NCBI GenBank assembly: GCA_041161065.1
Contig: JBEAVE010000035.1
Span: forward strand, 1 to 59,149
Direction of reading: 5' to 3'
DNA: 59,149 bases
DNA from: DYRG01 sp041161065
GTDB taxonomy: Bacteria > Pseudomonadota > Gammaproteobacteria > Beggiatoales > Beggiatoaceae
Of the stretch, positions 35,444 to 44,555 are shown one piece after another. The notes beneath the pieces were generated by a model. The model worked only from the letters and a program-made list of their open reading frames with translations, was not told the DNA's origin and searched no databases. The position numbers and the translations under genes are program-made. The stretch's first letter is position 1, and each line of letters opens with the position of its first letter.

Positions 35444-35451
35444 AAAATCGA

Positions 35452-35898
35452 TTACTCCTGAAAGATTGTCTTTAATTTACGAAGGGCAGTTAAAATCTCT
35501 TGATGCTCTTCTGTTGTTAGCGATTGAAACCGCTGTTTGAAATACGAAATGTGTTGAGGAAAAACCTTTTCAAATATTTCTTCTCCTTGTTTAGTTAAAA
35601 CCACTTGAAACACTCGCCGATCCTGCTGATCCATTTGACGTTGCACGAGTCCTTTTTTTTCTAAACGATCGATCACGCCCGTTAATGTGCCTTTGGTGAT
35701 GAGCGTTTTTTCTCCCAACTCTTTGAAATTAAAGCCTTTTGTATTACCTAAGGTGGCAATCACATCAAATTGTGAGGTGGTCAAACCCAATTGGCGAATA
35801 TGCGCGTCGCCTATTTGCGTAAAGACTTGATAAGTCAGCACTAATTCTTTTATTAATGCTAAAAAAGGTTCTTTCGCCGCTTGTTTTGAATGAGACAT
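35452..35898 (-). CDS. MarR-family transcriptional regulator
   Basis: 148 residues from the chosen ATG at 35898; an extended frame reaches 35976 but would run through the palindromic operator. Winged-helix MarR domain: LGLTTSQFDVIATLGNTKGF, LGEKTLITKGTLTGVIDRLE (recognition helix), KKGLVQRQMDQQDRRVFQVV (wing). First gene of the operon with b561 and two YceI genes, with its own likely operator just upstream, so autoregulation is probable. The inducing ligand cannot be inferred. Confidence 0.9.
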   Translation of the reverse strand: MSHSKQAAKEPFLALIKELVLTYQVFTQIGDAHIRQLGLTTSQFDVIATLGNTKGFNFKELGEKTLITKGTLTGVIDRLEKKGLVQRQMDQQDRRVFQVVLTKQGEEIFEKVFPQHISYFKQRFQSLTTEEHQEILTALRKLKTIFQE

Positions 35899-35913
35899 AG
35901 CATCGTTGTGTTG

Positions 35914-35950
35914 TATAGTTTTAATTAGTATAGTCCTAGTTAGAACTATA
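35914..35950 (-). promoter_or_regulatory. Palindromic operator upstream of marR-type gene
   Basis: TATAGTTTTAATTA and TAGTTAGAACTATA are 14-base inverted arms (12 of 14 matching) separated by nine bases. It lies 16 bases before the MarR start, where a regulator of this family would be expected to bind its own promoter. The AT-rich arms also hold possible -10 sequences. Confidence 0.65.
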
Positions 35951-36095
35951 TGCAAGGTTTTTTTTGACTCGTCCATAAAGTTGTTTGGAGTGATTGGACA
36001 ATGATGGGGCTATTTGTTAGAATGCGCGGTTTAGTTTGCCGTATCTGGTCGCGGGTACGGCGTTGTTTTTATATTCAAAATTCGGAGAAATACCC

Positions 36096-36737
36096 ATGAA
36101 TCAATTTGAAGTGACTGCGGAAATTCGTCAAGACCAAGGCAAAGGTGCGAGCCGCCGCCTTCGTCACGCCGGAAAAGTCCCCGCAATTTTATACGGTGCA
36201 GGAAAAGAAGCGGTTGCATTAACTTTGCGCCATTCTGAAATGCTGCGCCATTTAGCCAATGAATCGTTTTATTCTCATATTTTAAGTTTGAAAGTGGGTG
36301 AGAAAGTTGAGCAAGTGGTTTTGAAAGATTTGCAACGTCACCCTGCGCGCCCGATTATTATGCACGCCGATTTCATGCGCGTCAGTGCGTCTGAGAAAAT
36401 TACCATGCACGTTCCTTTACATTTCTTAAATGAACAGGTTTGTGTGGGCGTGAAACAAGGCGGCGGCGTTATTTCTCACCAAATGGTTGAAATTGAAATC
36501 CGTTGCTTACCTAAAGATTTGCCCGAATTTATTGAAGTGGATTTATTAAATCTTCAATTAGGTCAAATTGTTCATTTATCTGAATTAACTTTACCTGCTG
36601 GCGTGGAAATTCCTATGTTGGCGCACGGTGCTGAGCATGATTTGCCGGTGGTGAGCGTTCACAAAGGTCACGGGGGCGCGGCTTCCGATGCGGGTGAAGG
36701 CGGCGACGAAGAAACCCCAACCGAAGGTGCTGTATAA
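36096..36737 (+). CDS. rplY: 50S ribosomal protein L25 (long Ctc form)
   Basis: 5S rRNA-binding L25 of the long general-stress (Ctc) type, 213 residues. The L25 domain shows RQDQGKGASRRLRHAGKVPA and ILYG; the C-terminal TL5/Ctc beta domain follows (VPLHFLNEQVCVGVKQGGGV). The end is acidic and glycine-rich (GEGGDEETPTEG). GGAGAAA ahead of the ATG at 36096 fixes the start; an upstream in-frame extension is rejected. First gene of rplY-pth. Confidence 0.95.
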   Translation: MNQFEVTAEIRQDQGKGASRRLRHAGKVPAILYGAGKEAVALTLRHSEMLRHLANESFYSHILSLKVGEKVEQVVLKDLQRHPARPIIMHADFMRVSASEKITMHVPLHFLNEQVCVGVKQGGGVISHQMVEIEIRCLPKDLPEFIEVDLLNLQLGQIVHLSELTLPAGVEIPMLAHGAEHDLPVVSVHKGHGGAASDAGEGGDEETPTEGAV

Positions 36738-36739
36738 CC

Positions 36740-37303
36740 TTGATTCAAGCGATTATTGGACTGGGAAACCCCGGAACGCAATATGCTCAAACCCGACACA
36801 ATGTCGGGTTTTGGTTTGTGGATCGCCTAGCAGAACAACAACGGGCGAGCTTCAAAACCGAAAGCAAATTTCACGGACAACTCGCCAAAATTTCTAATTA
36901 TTGGCTTTTCAAATCAAATACTTACATGAACGAAAGCGGTCGCGCGGTGATGGCTTTTGCGCAATTTTATCGTTTAACACCCTCGCAACTGCTTGTTATT
37001 CATGATGATTTGGATTTACCCGTCGGCACAGCGCGTCTAAAAACGGGTGGCGGACATGGCGGACATAATGGTTTGCGCGATATTTCTCAGCAAATGGGTA
37101 ATGAATTCCATCGGTTACGATTAGGCATTGGGCATCCGGGTAATAAAAACCAAGTTGCCAATTATGTCCTCAAAAACCCCTCTGCCGACGATCAAATTGC
37201 AATTTTACAAGCTATCGATCAAGCGTTTGCGGTGCTGCCGTTTATTTTAAGTGGCGACCTAGCAAAAGCAATGAATCAACTACATACTAAGAACCATGCT
37301 TAG
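36740..37303 (+). CDS. pth: Peptidyl-tRNA hydrolase
   Basis: Recycles peptidyl-tRNAs dropped by the ribosome. 187 residues, with the catalytic-region motifs GLGNPGTQYAQTRHNVGF (active-site His in RHNVG), KSNTYMNESGRAVMAF, HDDLDLPVGTARLKTGGGHG and GHNGLRDI. The start is TTG at 36740, two bases after rplY; no in-frame ATG fits. Its stop overlaps the start of the HindIII-like gene by eight bases. In many gammaproteobacteria ychF follows directly; here a restriction-modification unit intervenes. Confidence 0.96.
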   Translation: MIQAIIGLGNPGTQYAQTRHNVGFWFVDRLAEQQRASFKTESKFHGQLAKISNYWLFKSNTYMNESGRAVMAFAQFYRLTPSQLLVIHDDLDLPVGTARLKTGGGHGGHNGLRDISQQMGNEFHRLRLGIGHPGNKNQVANYVLKNPSADDQIAILQAIDQAFAVLPFILSGDLAKAMNQLHTKNHA

Positions 37304-37928
37304 AAATGAAATAATTAGTCTAATTTTGAGCATTGCCAAACAAAAAAATGCTTTCGATAAATTAGAGGAAACTTTTTCTAATATATCAAAAGAAGAATTG
37401 AGCCATGCTTTAATTAAATGCGAAGTAATTCCCGAATGTTTTGAGCATGATTCGTCTGAAGAAAAACTGTGGGCAAAGTATTGCGATATTCTTCTTGCAA
37501 AGAGTTTAAGTTTCTTAAATATACCCGCTGAAGTTTTAAGAACTCGTGGGGATTCTGCTGATGTGTATGGCAAAACAGAAAATTACAGCATTGTAGGTGA
37601 CGCAAAAGCCTTTCGTTTAAGTAGAACCGCTAAAAATCAAAAAGATTTCAAAATAAAATCCTTAGATGATTGGAGAAAAAGTGATACTTATGCCTGTTTA
37701 ATTTCTCCCCTTTCCCAATATCCGACACGTTCTAGCCAAATTTATCGCCAAGCTATTGATCATAATGTGACTCTGTTGTCATATACTCATTTAAAGTTTT
37801 TAGTTGATTATTTCTCTGGGCAGGATTTGATGTCTTTATGGATTACTCAAGAAAATATTTTATCTATAGAAAATAAAAACGCCATTTCGTATTGGGAGAA
37901 AATAGATGAAAAATTTGTTATCTTTTGA
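37296..37928 (+). pseudogene. HindIII-type restriction endonuclease, N-terminal two thirds before a frameshift
   Basis: The 210 codons match R.HindIII over its catalytic part: IVGDAKAFRLSRTAKNQKDF is nearly identical to the HindIII active-site region (Asp102 and Lys104 here), preceded by RGDSADVYG (Asp89). The frame ends FVIF-stop in a T4 tract at 37923-37926; reading one base back continues as LNKNLNELNN in the next open frame, which supplies the missing C-terminus. So the gene has lost one T or is read by -1 slippage. HindIII cuts AAGCTT, at least one such site lies in this window (1399), and the cognate methylase gene follows. Confidence 0.85.
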
Positions 37929-38137
37929 ATAAAAATTTAAATGAACTAAATAACTATAAAATAAATTCAATTGACATAACTCAACAGCTTGGTCAGGAAG
38001 GAATTAACTTTTGGGAAAGTAAGAAAAATATCTATCAAGAGTTGTCAAGAGAACAAGCAATTGCTGAATTAATCAAAGCAGAAAAAATTGATTCTAAAAT
38101 CAATACTATAAAAAAAGTCATTGGATTAAAAACATGA
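37925..38137 (+). pseudogene. HindIII-type restriction endonuclease, C-terminal part after the frameshift
   Basis: 70 codons in the next frame. INFWESKKNIYQELSREQAI and the end KINTIKKVIGLKT resemble the last quarter of R.HindIII (IEALLKDINMSSKIETLDSF region). It has no start codon or ribosome binding site of its own beyond a TTG at the junction, so it is the continuation of the preceding frame. Its stop overlaps the methylase start by four bases. Confidence 0.8.
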
Positions 38138-39048
38138 ATAATATCAATGAATATCTTGATAAAATCATATTAGGAGATTGTAGAAATTACTTACCTAAAT
38201 TGCCTAAAGAATCTATTCACTTATTCTTATCAGATATTCCTTATGGGATTGGTTTAGATGAATGGGATGTATTACACCAAAATACTAATTCAGCTTATTT
38301 AGGACAATCTCCCGCACAAAGTGGAAAAAAGGGTTTCAAACGGAGAGGAAAACCGCTTAATGGCTGGAGTGCAGCAGATAGAAAAATTGTTCATGAATAT
38401 GAAGAATGGTGTTATGAATGGGGTGAAATGATTTTTCCTATCATGAAAAAAGGAGCAAGTGTTTTTGTTTTTGGTGCACGGCGAACCATTCATCGAGCAA
38501 TTGTTGCTTTAGAAGATGCGGGGTTTATTTTGAGAGATGTTTTAGCGTGGAAGAAAGTTTCTGCGCACCATCGCAGTCAAAGAGTTGAAATAGTATTTGA
38601 GCGTAGAAATGAAATAGCTTTGATGCAAAAATGGCAAGGTTGGCGGCTAGGAAATTTAGCCCCTATTTATGAACCCATTGCATGGTTATTTAAACCTTAT
38701 GATTTAACGATTGCGGATAATTTAATTCAAAATGAAGTTGGCGCAATGAATATTGATGAAACTTTAGTTAATGGAAAAAATCCGACAAACATTTTAGAGT
38801 TTGGATTTGAACGCGATGAAATAAAAGTACATGAAGCACAAAAACCCGTTAAACTTATAGAATATTTAATTAAGCTAACAACCCGTGAAAATCATCTTAT
38901 AATTGATCCTTTCATGGGGAGTGGAACAACTGCGGTTGCTGCTGCTCATTTAAAACGTCATTTTATTGGTTTTGAAATTAACGAAAATTACTATCAAAAT
39001 GCTATAAATAGATTAGAAGAAAAAGCAAAACAACTCTGTTTTATTTAA
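38134..39048 (+). CDS. HindIII-type DNA adenine methyltransferase
   Basis: 304-residue beta-class methyltransferase: catalytic SDIPYG near residue 34 (DIPY in place of DPPY), AdoMet-binding IDPFMGSGTTAVAAAHLKRH near 256. A long recognition segment in between begins with a serine/glycine-rich stretch. Paired with the HindIII-like nuclease, so the expected product is N6-methyladenine in AAGCTT. Starts within the four-base overlap with the nuclease gene and ends 20 bases before ychF. Intact, so it would protect the host even if the nuclease is dead. Confidence 0.85.
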   Translation: MNNINEYLDKIILGDCRNYLPKLPKESIHLFLSDIPYGIGLDEWDVLHQNTNSAYLGQSPAQSGKKGFKRRGKPLNGWSAADRKIVHEYEEWCYEWGEMIFPIMKKGASVFVFGARRTIHRAIVALEDAGFILRDVLAWKKVSAHHRSQRVEIVFERRNEIALMQKWQGWRLGNLAPIYEPIAWLFKPYDLTIADNLIQNEVGAMNIDETLVNGKNPTNILEFGFERDEIKVHEAQKPVKLIEYLIKLTTRENHLIIDPFMGSGTTAVAAAHLKRHFIGFEINENYYQNAINRLEEKAKQLCFI

Positions 39049-39068
39049 AATATTGGGGATTTGAGAAA

Positions 39069-40160
39069 ATGGGATTTAAATGTGGGATTGTCGGTTTGCC
39101 AAATGTGGGAAAATCGACGTTATTTAACGCCTTGACTGAAGCGGGAATTCAGGCAGAAAACTATCCTTTTTGCACCATTGATCCGAATGTCGGCGTGGTT
39201 GCGATGCCAGACGCAAGATTGACCAAACTCGCCGAAATCGTCAAACCGCAAAAAGTCATTCAAACCTATATGGAATTTGTCGATATTGCGGGATTAGTCG
39301 CGGGCGCGTCAAAAGGCGAAGGATTGGGTAACAAATTCTTAGCAAATATTAGAGAAACTCAAGCCATTGCGCACGTGGTTCGGTGTTTTGAAAATGATGA
39401 TATTATTCACGTTTCTGGCAAAGTTAATCCGCTTTCTGATATTGAAGTGATTAATACCGAATTAGCCCTTGCAGATATGGATAGCGTCGAGAAAGCGATT
39501 TTGCGTTCTTCAAAAAATGCGAAAAGTGGAAATAAAGAGGCGTTATCTCAAAAGAACTTATTTGAGAAAGTCCTCGCGCATTTGAATAATGGATCACCCG
39601 TTAGAACCTTGGATTTGACCACAGAAGAAAAAGTCGAACTCTATCCTTTGCATTTATTAACCATTAAGCCCACTTTATACATTGCAAATGTGGCGGAAGA
39701 CGGATTTAAAAATAATCCGTATTTGAAACAGGTTGAGGAACTCGCTGCTCAAGAAAAGGCGGGAGTGGTTTCAATTTGTGCATCAATTGAAGCAGAATTA
39801 ACCGCCTTAAATGAACAAGAAAAAGCGGAATATTTGCACGATTTAGGTTTAGAAGAACCCGGATTACATCGAGTGATTCATGCGGGTTACAAATTGTTAG
39901 GATTACAAACCTATTTTACGGCGGGTGTAAAAGAAGTAAGAGCGTGGACAATTCCGATTGGAGCAACTGCGCCGCAAGCCGCCAGTGTTATTCACACCGA
40001 TTTTGAGAAAGGTTTCATTCGTGCTGAAGTGGTAGGCTATGAAGATTTCATTACTTACAAAGGTGAGCAAGGCGCGAAAGAAGCGGGTAAATGGCGATTA
40101 GAAGGAAAAGAGTACATTGTGCATGATGGTGATGTGATGCACTTCCGTTTTAATGTTTAA
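39069..40160 (+). CDS. ychF: Redox-regulated ATPase / GTPase YchF
   Basis: OLA1-type P-loop protein, 363 residues, that binds ribosomes and prefers ATP. G1 is GLPNVGKSTLFNAL; the G3 region DIAGLVAGASKGEGLGNKFL is typical; the C-terminal TGS domain includes FTAGVKEVRAWTIP and ends GDVMHFRFNV. GGGGA precedes the ATG. Its expected upstream partner pth is now about 1.8 kb away across the restriction-modification unit. Confidence 0.97.
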   Translation: MGFKCGIVGLPNVGKSTLFNALTEAGIQAENYPFCTIDPNVGVVAMPDARLTKLAEIVKPQKVIQTYMEFVDIAGLVAGASKGEGLGNKFLANIRETQAIAHVVRCFENDDIIHVSGKVNPLSDIEVINTELALADMDSVEKAILRSSKNAKSGNKEALSQKNLFEKVLAHLNNGSPVRTLDLTTEEKVELYPLHLLTIKPTLYIANVAEDGFKNNPYLKQVEELAAQEKAGVVSICASIEAELTALNEQEKAEYLHDLGLEEPGLHRVIHAGYKLLGLQTYFTAGVKEVRAWTIPIGATAPQAASVIHTDFEKGFIRAEVVGYEDFITYKGEQGAKEAGKWRLEGKEYIVHDGDVMHFRFNV

Positions 40161-40176
40161 GAAAAGTTGAACGCTC

Positions 40177-40644
40177 ATGTTTGATAAAGTATTGATTGGC
40201 TGGAGAGAATGGATTTCTTTGCCTGAATTAGGCATTACCGCCATTCGAGCAAAAGCAGATACCGGTGCGCGAACATCTGCTCTTCATGCGTTCAATATTT
40301 ATACCTTTCAAACAGACAGTGGATTATGGGTGCATTTTCAAACTCACCCGTTAGAGCATCAGCACGATGTGGTTGTGAGCAGCCAAGCCCCTTTAATTGG
40401 AACAAAAGTGATTTCTGATTCGGGAGGACATCGTGAGGAACGCTATGTGATTAACACCTTGCTCAAAATTGGGCATTCTCAGTGGAATATTGAATTAACT
40501 TTAACTGCTCGACACGATATGCAATTCAAAATGTTGTTAGGAAGAACGGCGATGCAAGGACGTTTGTGCGTTGATCCATCGGCATCGTATTTGTTAGGAA
40601 AACACGCGAAATATTCTTTTATGAAAACAAGAAGAACAAATTAA
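40177..40644 (+). CDS. ATP-dependent zinc protease-family protein (RimK partner)
   Basis: 155 residues of the DUF/PF05618 family, a retropepsin-like fold. KADTGARTSALHA is the family signature, with Asp-Thr-Gly-Ala in the place of an aspartic protease active site; KMLLGRTAM is the second conserved strand. Its stop touches the rimK start with no gap, the usual pairing, and in better studied cases this protein modulates or trims RimK-added glutamates. Confidence 0.85.
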   Translation: MFDKVLIGWREWISLPELGITAIRAKADTGARTSALHAFNIYTFQTDSGLWVHFQTHPLEHQHDVVVSSQAPLIGTKVISDSGGHREERYVINTLLKIGHSQWNIELTLTARHDMQFKMLLGRTAMQGRLCVDPSASYLLGKHAKYSFMKTRRTN

Positions 40645-41544
40645 ATGAATATTGTTATTTTGTCGAGAAACGCGGATTTGTATTCAACCCGTCGTTTAGT
40701 GGAAGCCGCTGAGCAACGTCAGCATCATTGTCGAGTAATTGATCCGTTGCGTTGTTATATGAACATTGCTGCAAATCACCCTGAAATTCATTACAAAGGA
40801 GAGCAACTTTGTAATATTGATGCAGTCATTCCCCGCATAGGTGCGTCGATTACATTTTATGGTACGGCGGTGGTTCGACAGTTTGAAATGATGGGGATTT
40901 TTTGTTTGAATGAATCGGTTGCTATTAGTCGAGCAAGAGATAAACTCCGCACATTGCAATTGTTAGCACGGCGGGGTATTGAATTACCGATTACAGGATT
41001 TGCGCATTCTCCTGATGATGCAGAAGATTTGATTAACTTAGCGGGAGGAACGCCGTTAATTATGAAGCTATTGGAAGGCACGCAAGGAAAAGGAGTTGTT
41101 TTAGCAGAAACGCATGAAGCAGCGGTGGGTTTGATTGATGCGTTTCGGGGATTGCAAGCCTATTTCTTGGTGCAAGAATTTATTGGAGAATCAAAGGGAG
41201 AAGATTTGCGCTGTTTTGTGGTAGGAAATCGGGTGGTTGCGGCAATTAAACGCCAAGCAAAAGTGGGCGAATTTCGCTCTAATTTGCATCGAGGCGGCAC
41301 GGCAACCCCCATTAAAATTACCCCCGAAGAACGCGCGGTGGCAGTAAAAGCCGCTAAAATCATGGGATTGAATGTGGCGGGTGTAGATTTAATGCGTTCA
41401 AATCGCGGACCCGTTGTGCTCGAAGTCAATTCGTCGCCCGGATTAGAAGGCATCGAAGAAACCACCCGCCACGACGTAGCAGGTATCATCATCAAATTCA
41501 TCGAAAAAAACGCCCGCTACGGCAACACCAAAACCAAAGGCTGA
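40645..41544 (+). CDS. rimK: Ribosomal protein S6--L-glutamate ligase RimK
   Basis: ATP-grasp enzyme, 299 residues, that adds glutamates to the C-terminus of ribosomal protein S6 and can make poly-glutamate. The N-terminal pre-ATP domain starts MNIVILSRNADLYSTRRLVE; the ATP-grasp region has PLIMKLLEGTQGKGVVLAE, FLVQEFIGESKGEDLRCFVV and the Mg-binding end VAGVDLMRS...VVLEVNSSPGLEGIE. Follows the zinc-protease gene directly. Confidence 0.95.
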   Translation: MNIVILSRNADLYSTRRLVEAAEQRQHHCRVIDPLRCYMNIAANHPEIHYKGEQLCNIDAVIPRIGASITFYGTAVVRQFEMMGIFCLNESVAISRARDKLRTLQLLARRGIELPITGFAHSPDDAEDLINLAGGTPLIMKLLEGTQGKGVVLAETHEAAVGLIDAFRGLQAYFLVQEFIGESKGEDLRCFVVGNRVVAAIKRQAKVGEFRSNLHRGGTATPIKITPEERAVAVKAAKIMGLNVAGVDLMRSNRGPVVLEVNSSPGLEGIEETTRHDVAGIIIKFIEKNARYGNTKTKG

Positions 41545-41629
41545 AACCCAAGCGTAAAACAATCGTTTGCGATAAAATGACCGCGATTTGTCGTTTCACC
41601 GTTATATTTTCATTGCGAGATAATCTAAA

Positions 41630-43255
41630 ATGCGTTTATGGTTTTTCTTAACATTATTTATTTATTCAAATAGTTACGCGGATACGCCCCCCGCTTCGCC
41701 CGCGTCTGAATCACCCGCAAAATCTGCCGATTCTACCAAACCCGCCGTTCCCGTTAAACCCGCCAAACCTGTGCCGCCCCCTTTTGTCGCGCCCGATCCC
41801 GACTGGGCACTGCGCTTAGAAAAAGGCAAGGTCTTGATAAATAAGAACATTAAATTAGAACACTTACCCCAATTACGTGATTTATACATCGCGCAACAAT
41901 TTCAATTGGTTTGGTATAAAAATCAAAAACTTATCCCAGAAGCCAAACAACTAATCGATGCCGCCAAAACCGCCAAACACGAAGGTTTAGAACCCGATGA
42001 TTATTATATTTCCTTTTTTGATTATTGTTTCAAACCTCAAAACAACTGTGAAGAAAAAGATATTGATGTGTTATTAAGCGAGGCTTTTATTAGTTATAGC
42101 ACGCATTTGCGGCAAGGGCGTTTCAAACCGCGTGAAGTTGATGGCGATTGGTTCATTAAACCAACCCCTTGGAATCCTGTAGAAACTTTATTACAAACGC
42201 TAAAAGAAGGTACGTTCAAAACATTGCTTGATGAATTGCCGCCAAAACATTTTCAATATATCAAATTGCGCGAGTTATTCAATCAAATGTTGGCGCAAAA
42301 ACATCAGGCAGAAGCCGCCATTCCTCCTCAAAATTTGCGGTTGGGTTTGAAATCTCCCGCCGTGCAAATTTTACGACAACGGTTGGTTAAATTAGGGGAT
42401 TTGTCAAAAGATAACAACAGTGAGGAATTTGATGAGGAATTGCTCGACGCAGTCAAAGCCTTTCAAAAACGTAAAAAACTCACTGCTGACGGATTGGTCG
42501 GCGCACAAACCCGCGATTTGTTAAATGAAGGATTATCCTTTTCACAAAAAACCTTTCGTCATCTTCAAGCGACATTAGAACGGTGGCGTTGGATGCCTAG
42601 AGAATTGGGTAACAAATACATCATGGTTAATATTCCTGATTATCAATTGAATTTGATTGAAAATGATCAGAGCATCTTAAATATGAAAGTGATTGTGGGT
42701 CGTCCCGATCGTCGAACGCCTACGTTAGATGATCAAGTAACGCAAGTTATTATTAATCCTAGCTGGTTTGTGCCACCTAGTTTAATGAATGAACATATGG
42801 CAGAAAAAGGTTTTAAGGTTTCTAAGGTAGGAAAAGCGATTAGAATGCGCCAACCGCCGGGCGATAATAATGCGTTAGGTAGAATTAAATTTTCTTTAAC
42901 CAATGGCTATAACATTTATTTGCATGATACTCCGAAAAAACATTTGTTTGGAAATCCTGCGCGGGCTTATAGTTCGGGTTGCATTCGTTTAGAAGAACCA
43001 TTTTATTTGCTCGCTTTCTTGATTGGTGATGAAGAGAAGGTTGAAAGGATTGCAAATCATTTGGATACTGATGTAAAAACCCGTTATTATCCATTGAAAG
43101 TACCCGTCCCCGTTTATTTGACATATCAAACCTTATGGTATGAGAGCAACGGGGGATTGCAAAAACTTCGTGATATTTACGAGGTGGATAAAGATTTAAT
43201 GGACGCTTTTATTAGTATTGATTCTAATCCAGATTCGAGTGAAACAGTAGAATAA
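41630..43255 (+). CDS. L,D-transpeptidase of the YcbB/LdtD type
   Basis: 541-residue periplasmic enzyme making 3-3 cross-links in peptidoglycan. Signal peptide (WFFLTLFIYSNSYA), a Pro/Ala/Lys-rich spacer, N-terminal scaffold domain, a peptidoglycan-binding domain (LKSPAVQILRQRLVKLGDL...AFQKRKKLTADGLVG), then the catalytic YkuD domain with INPSWFVPPSL and the motif HDTPKKHLFGN...AYSSGCIRLEEP, holding His and the catalytic Cys. Monocistronic by spacing. Confidence 0.93.
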   Translation: MRLWFFLTLFIYSNSYADTPPASPASESPAKSADSTKPAVPVKPAKPVPPPFVAPDPDWALRLEKGKVLINKNIKLEHLPQLRDLYIAQQFQLVWYKNQKLIPEAKQLIDAAKTAKHEGLEPDDYYISFFDYCFKPQNNCEEKDIDVLLSEAFISYSTHLRQGRFKPREVDGDWFIKPTPWNPVETLLQTLKEGTFKTLLDELPPKHFQYIKLRELFNQMLAQKHQAEAAIPPQNLRLGLKSPAVQILRQRLVKLGDLSKDNNSEEFDEELLDAVKAFQKRKKLTADGLVGAQTRDLLNEGLSFSQKTFRHLQATLERWRWMPRELGNKYIMVNIPDYQLNLIENDQSILNMKVIVGRPDRRTPTLDDQVTQVIINPSWFVPPSLMNEHMAEKGFKVSKVGKAIRMRQPPGDNNALGRIKFSLTNGYNIYLHDTPKKHLFGNPARAYSSGCIRLEEPFYLLAFLIGDEEKVERIANHLDTDVKTRYYPLKVPVPVYLTYQTLWYESNGGLQKLRDIYEVDKDLMDAFISIDSNPDSSETVE

Positions 43256-43361
43256 TTGCTCTGATTTTTTTGTAGATTTCTTCAATAATGGGTGTGCAAA
43301 CTTTATTTAATGTAGATAGAGATTGTACACCTTTTTCATAACTGTTTTATGGTCATAAAAA

Positions 43362-44555
43362 ATGCCTACCGATTACCCCCATTTTGGATTTCAAATTATT
43401 AAGCAAGATGCTCAAACAAATGCCCGTTTGGGACATTTAACAACGCCGCACGGAACTATTACAACGCCTGCGTTTATTTTTTGTGCAACTAAAGCTGCGA
43501 TTAAAGCGGCTTCTCCCAGCGATTTGAAAAACATTGGTGCAGATATTATTTTGGCAAATACTTATCATTTGATGTTGCAACCAACGGCGGATTTAATTGC
43601 AGAAATGGGCGGACTGCATAAATTTATGGGTTGGAACGCGCCGATGTTAACCGATAGCGGGGGGTTTCAAGTCTTTAGTTTAGGGCATGGTTCGGTTGCA
43701 GAAGAAATTAAAGGAAATCGGGATTTCAAAACGAAACCCATGCTCCAAAAAATTACAGAGGAAGGCGCGGTTTTTAAGTCTTATATTGACGGGAGCAAAC
43801 AGCTTTTAACCCCCGAACGTTCTATCGATATTCAACGTAAATTGGGCGCAGATTTAATTGTAATGTTTGATGAGTGCACACCCTTTCATGTGGATAAGCA
43901 ATACACCGCTGATTCTTTAGAAAGAACTCATCGCTGGGGTGATCGATGTTTAAAGGAATTTGAGAAAGAAAATAAAGAAAATACTGGCAAACAAGCCTTA
44001 TATGGCATCTTACAAGGAGGGGTATATGAAGATTTGCGCGAACAAGCCGCAACCTATGTTAATTCAAGACCTTTCTTTGGAAATGCAGTCGGCGGTTCTT
44101 TAGGTGCAAATAAAGAACAAATGTATGAAGTAGCGGGTTTTGCAATGAAATATTTGCGAAAGGATCGTCCTACCCATTTGTTAGGAATTGGTGGGGTAGA
44201 AGATATTTGGCACGGGGTGGGTTTAGGAATTGATACCTTTGATTGCGTTGCACCGACTCGAATGGCACGTCACGCGGGGGCATTGGTGCGGTGGGAAAAA
44301 GGTTTCAAATTAAATTTGAGAAACGCCCGTTTCAAAACCGATCCGAATCCTTTAGATCATGAATGCGATTGTCCGACTTGCAAAACGTATTCTCGAGCAT
44401 ATCTTCATCATTTGTTTAAAGCAGAGGAAATTTTGGGATTACAACTCTTAACAATTCATAATATGCGTTTCATGATGAGATTGGTAGAAACGATTAGAAC
44501 TTCCATAAAAGAAGATCGTTTCTCCGAAGCCAAAAAAGCGTGGTTTCAACCGTAA
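43362..44555 (+). CDS. tgt: tRNA-guanine transglycosylase-family protein (atypical substrate loop)
   Basis: 397-residue Tgt-fold enzyme that exchanges guanine 34 in tRNAs with GUN anticodons for a deazaguanine. Catalytic and binding residues are present: LTDSGGFQVFSL, MFDECTP, GILQGGVYEDLR, IDTFDCVAPTRMARHAG with the nucleophile Asp. The zinc site CDCPTCKTYSRAYLHHL is intact. However the loop after AVGG reads SLGANKEQ where bacterial enzymes have LAVGE, so the glutamate that holds the preQ1 amine is missing. Not in the usual queA-tgt-yajC-secDF cluster; it overlaps a permease gene by one base. It may be a paralogue with a different base substrate. Confidence 0.82.
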   Translation: MPTDYPHFGFQIIKQDAQTNARLGHLTTPHGTITTPAFIFCATKAAIKAASPSDLKNIGADIILANTYHLMLQPTADLIAEMGGLHKFMGWNAPMLTDSGGFQVFSLGHGSVAEEIKGNRDFKTKPMLQKITEEGAVFKSYIDGSKQLLTPERSIDIQRKLGADLIVMFDECTPFHVDKQYTADSLERTHRWGDRCLKEFEKENKENTGKQALYGILQGGVYEDLREQAATYVNSRPFFGNAVGGSLGANKEQMYEVAGFAMKYLRKDRPTHLLGIGGVEDIWHGVGLGIDTFDCVAPTRMARHAGALVRWEKGFKLNLRNARFKTDPNPLDHECDCPTCKTYSRAYLHHLFKAEEILGLQLLTIHNMRFMMRLVETIRTSIKEDRFSEAKKAWFQP

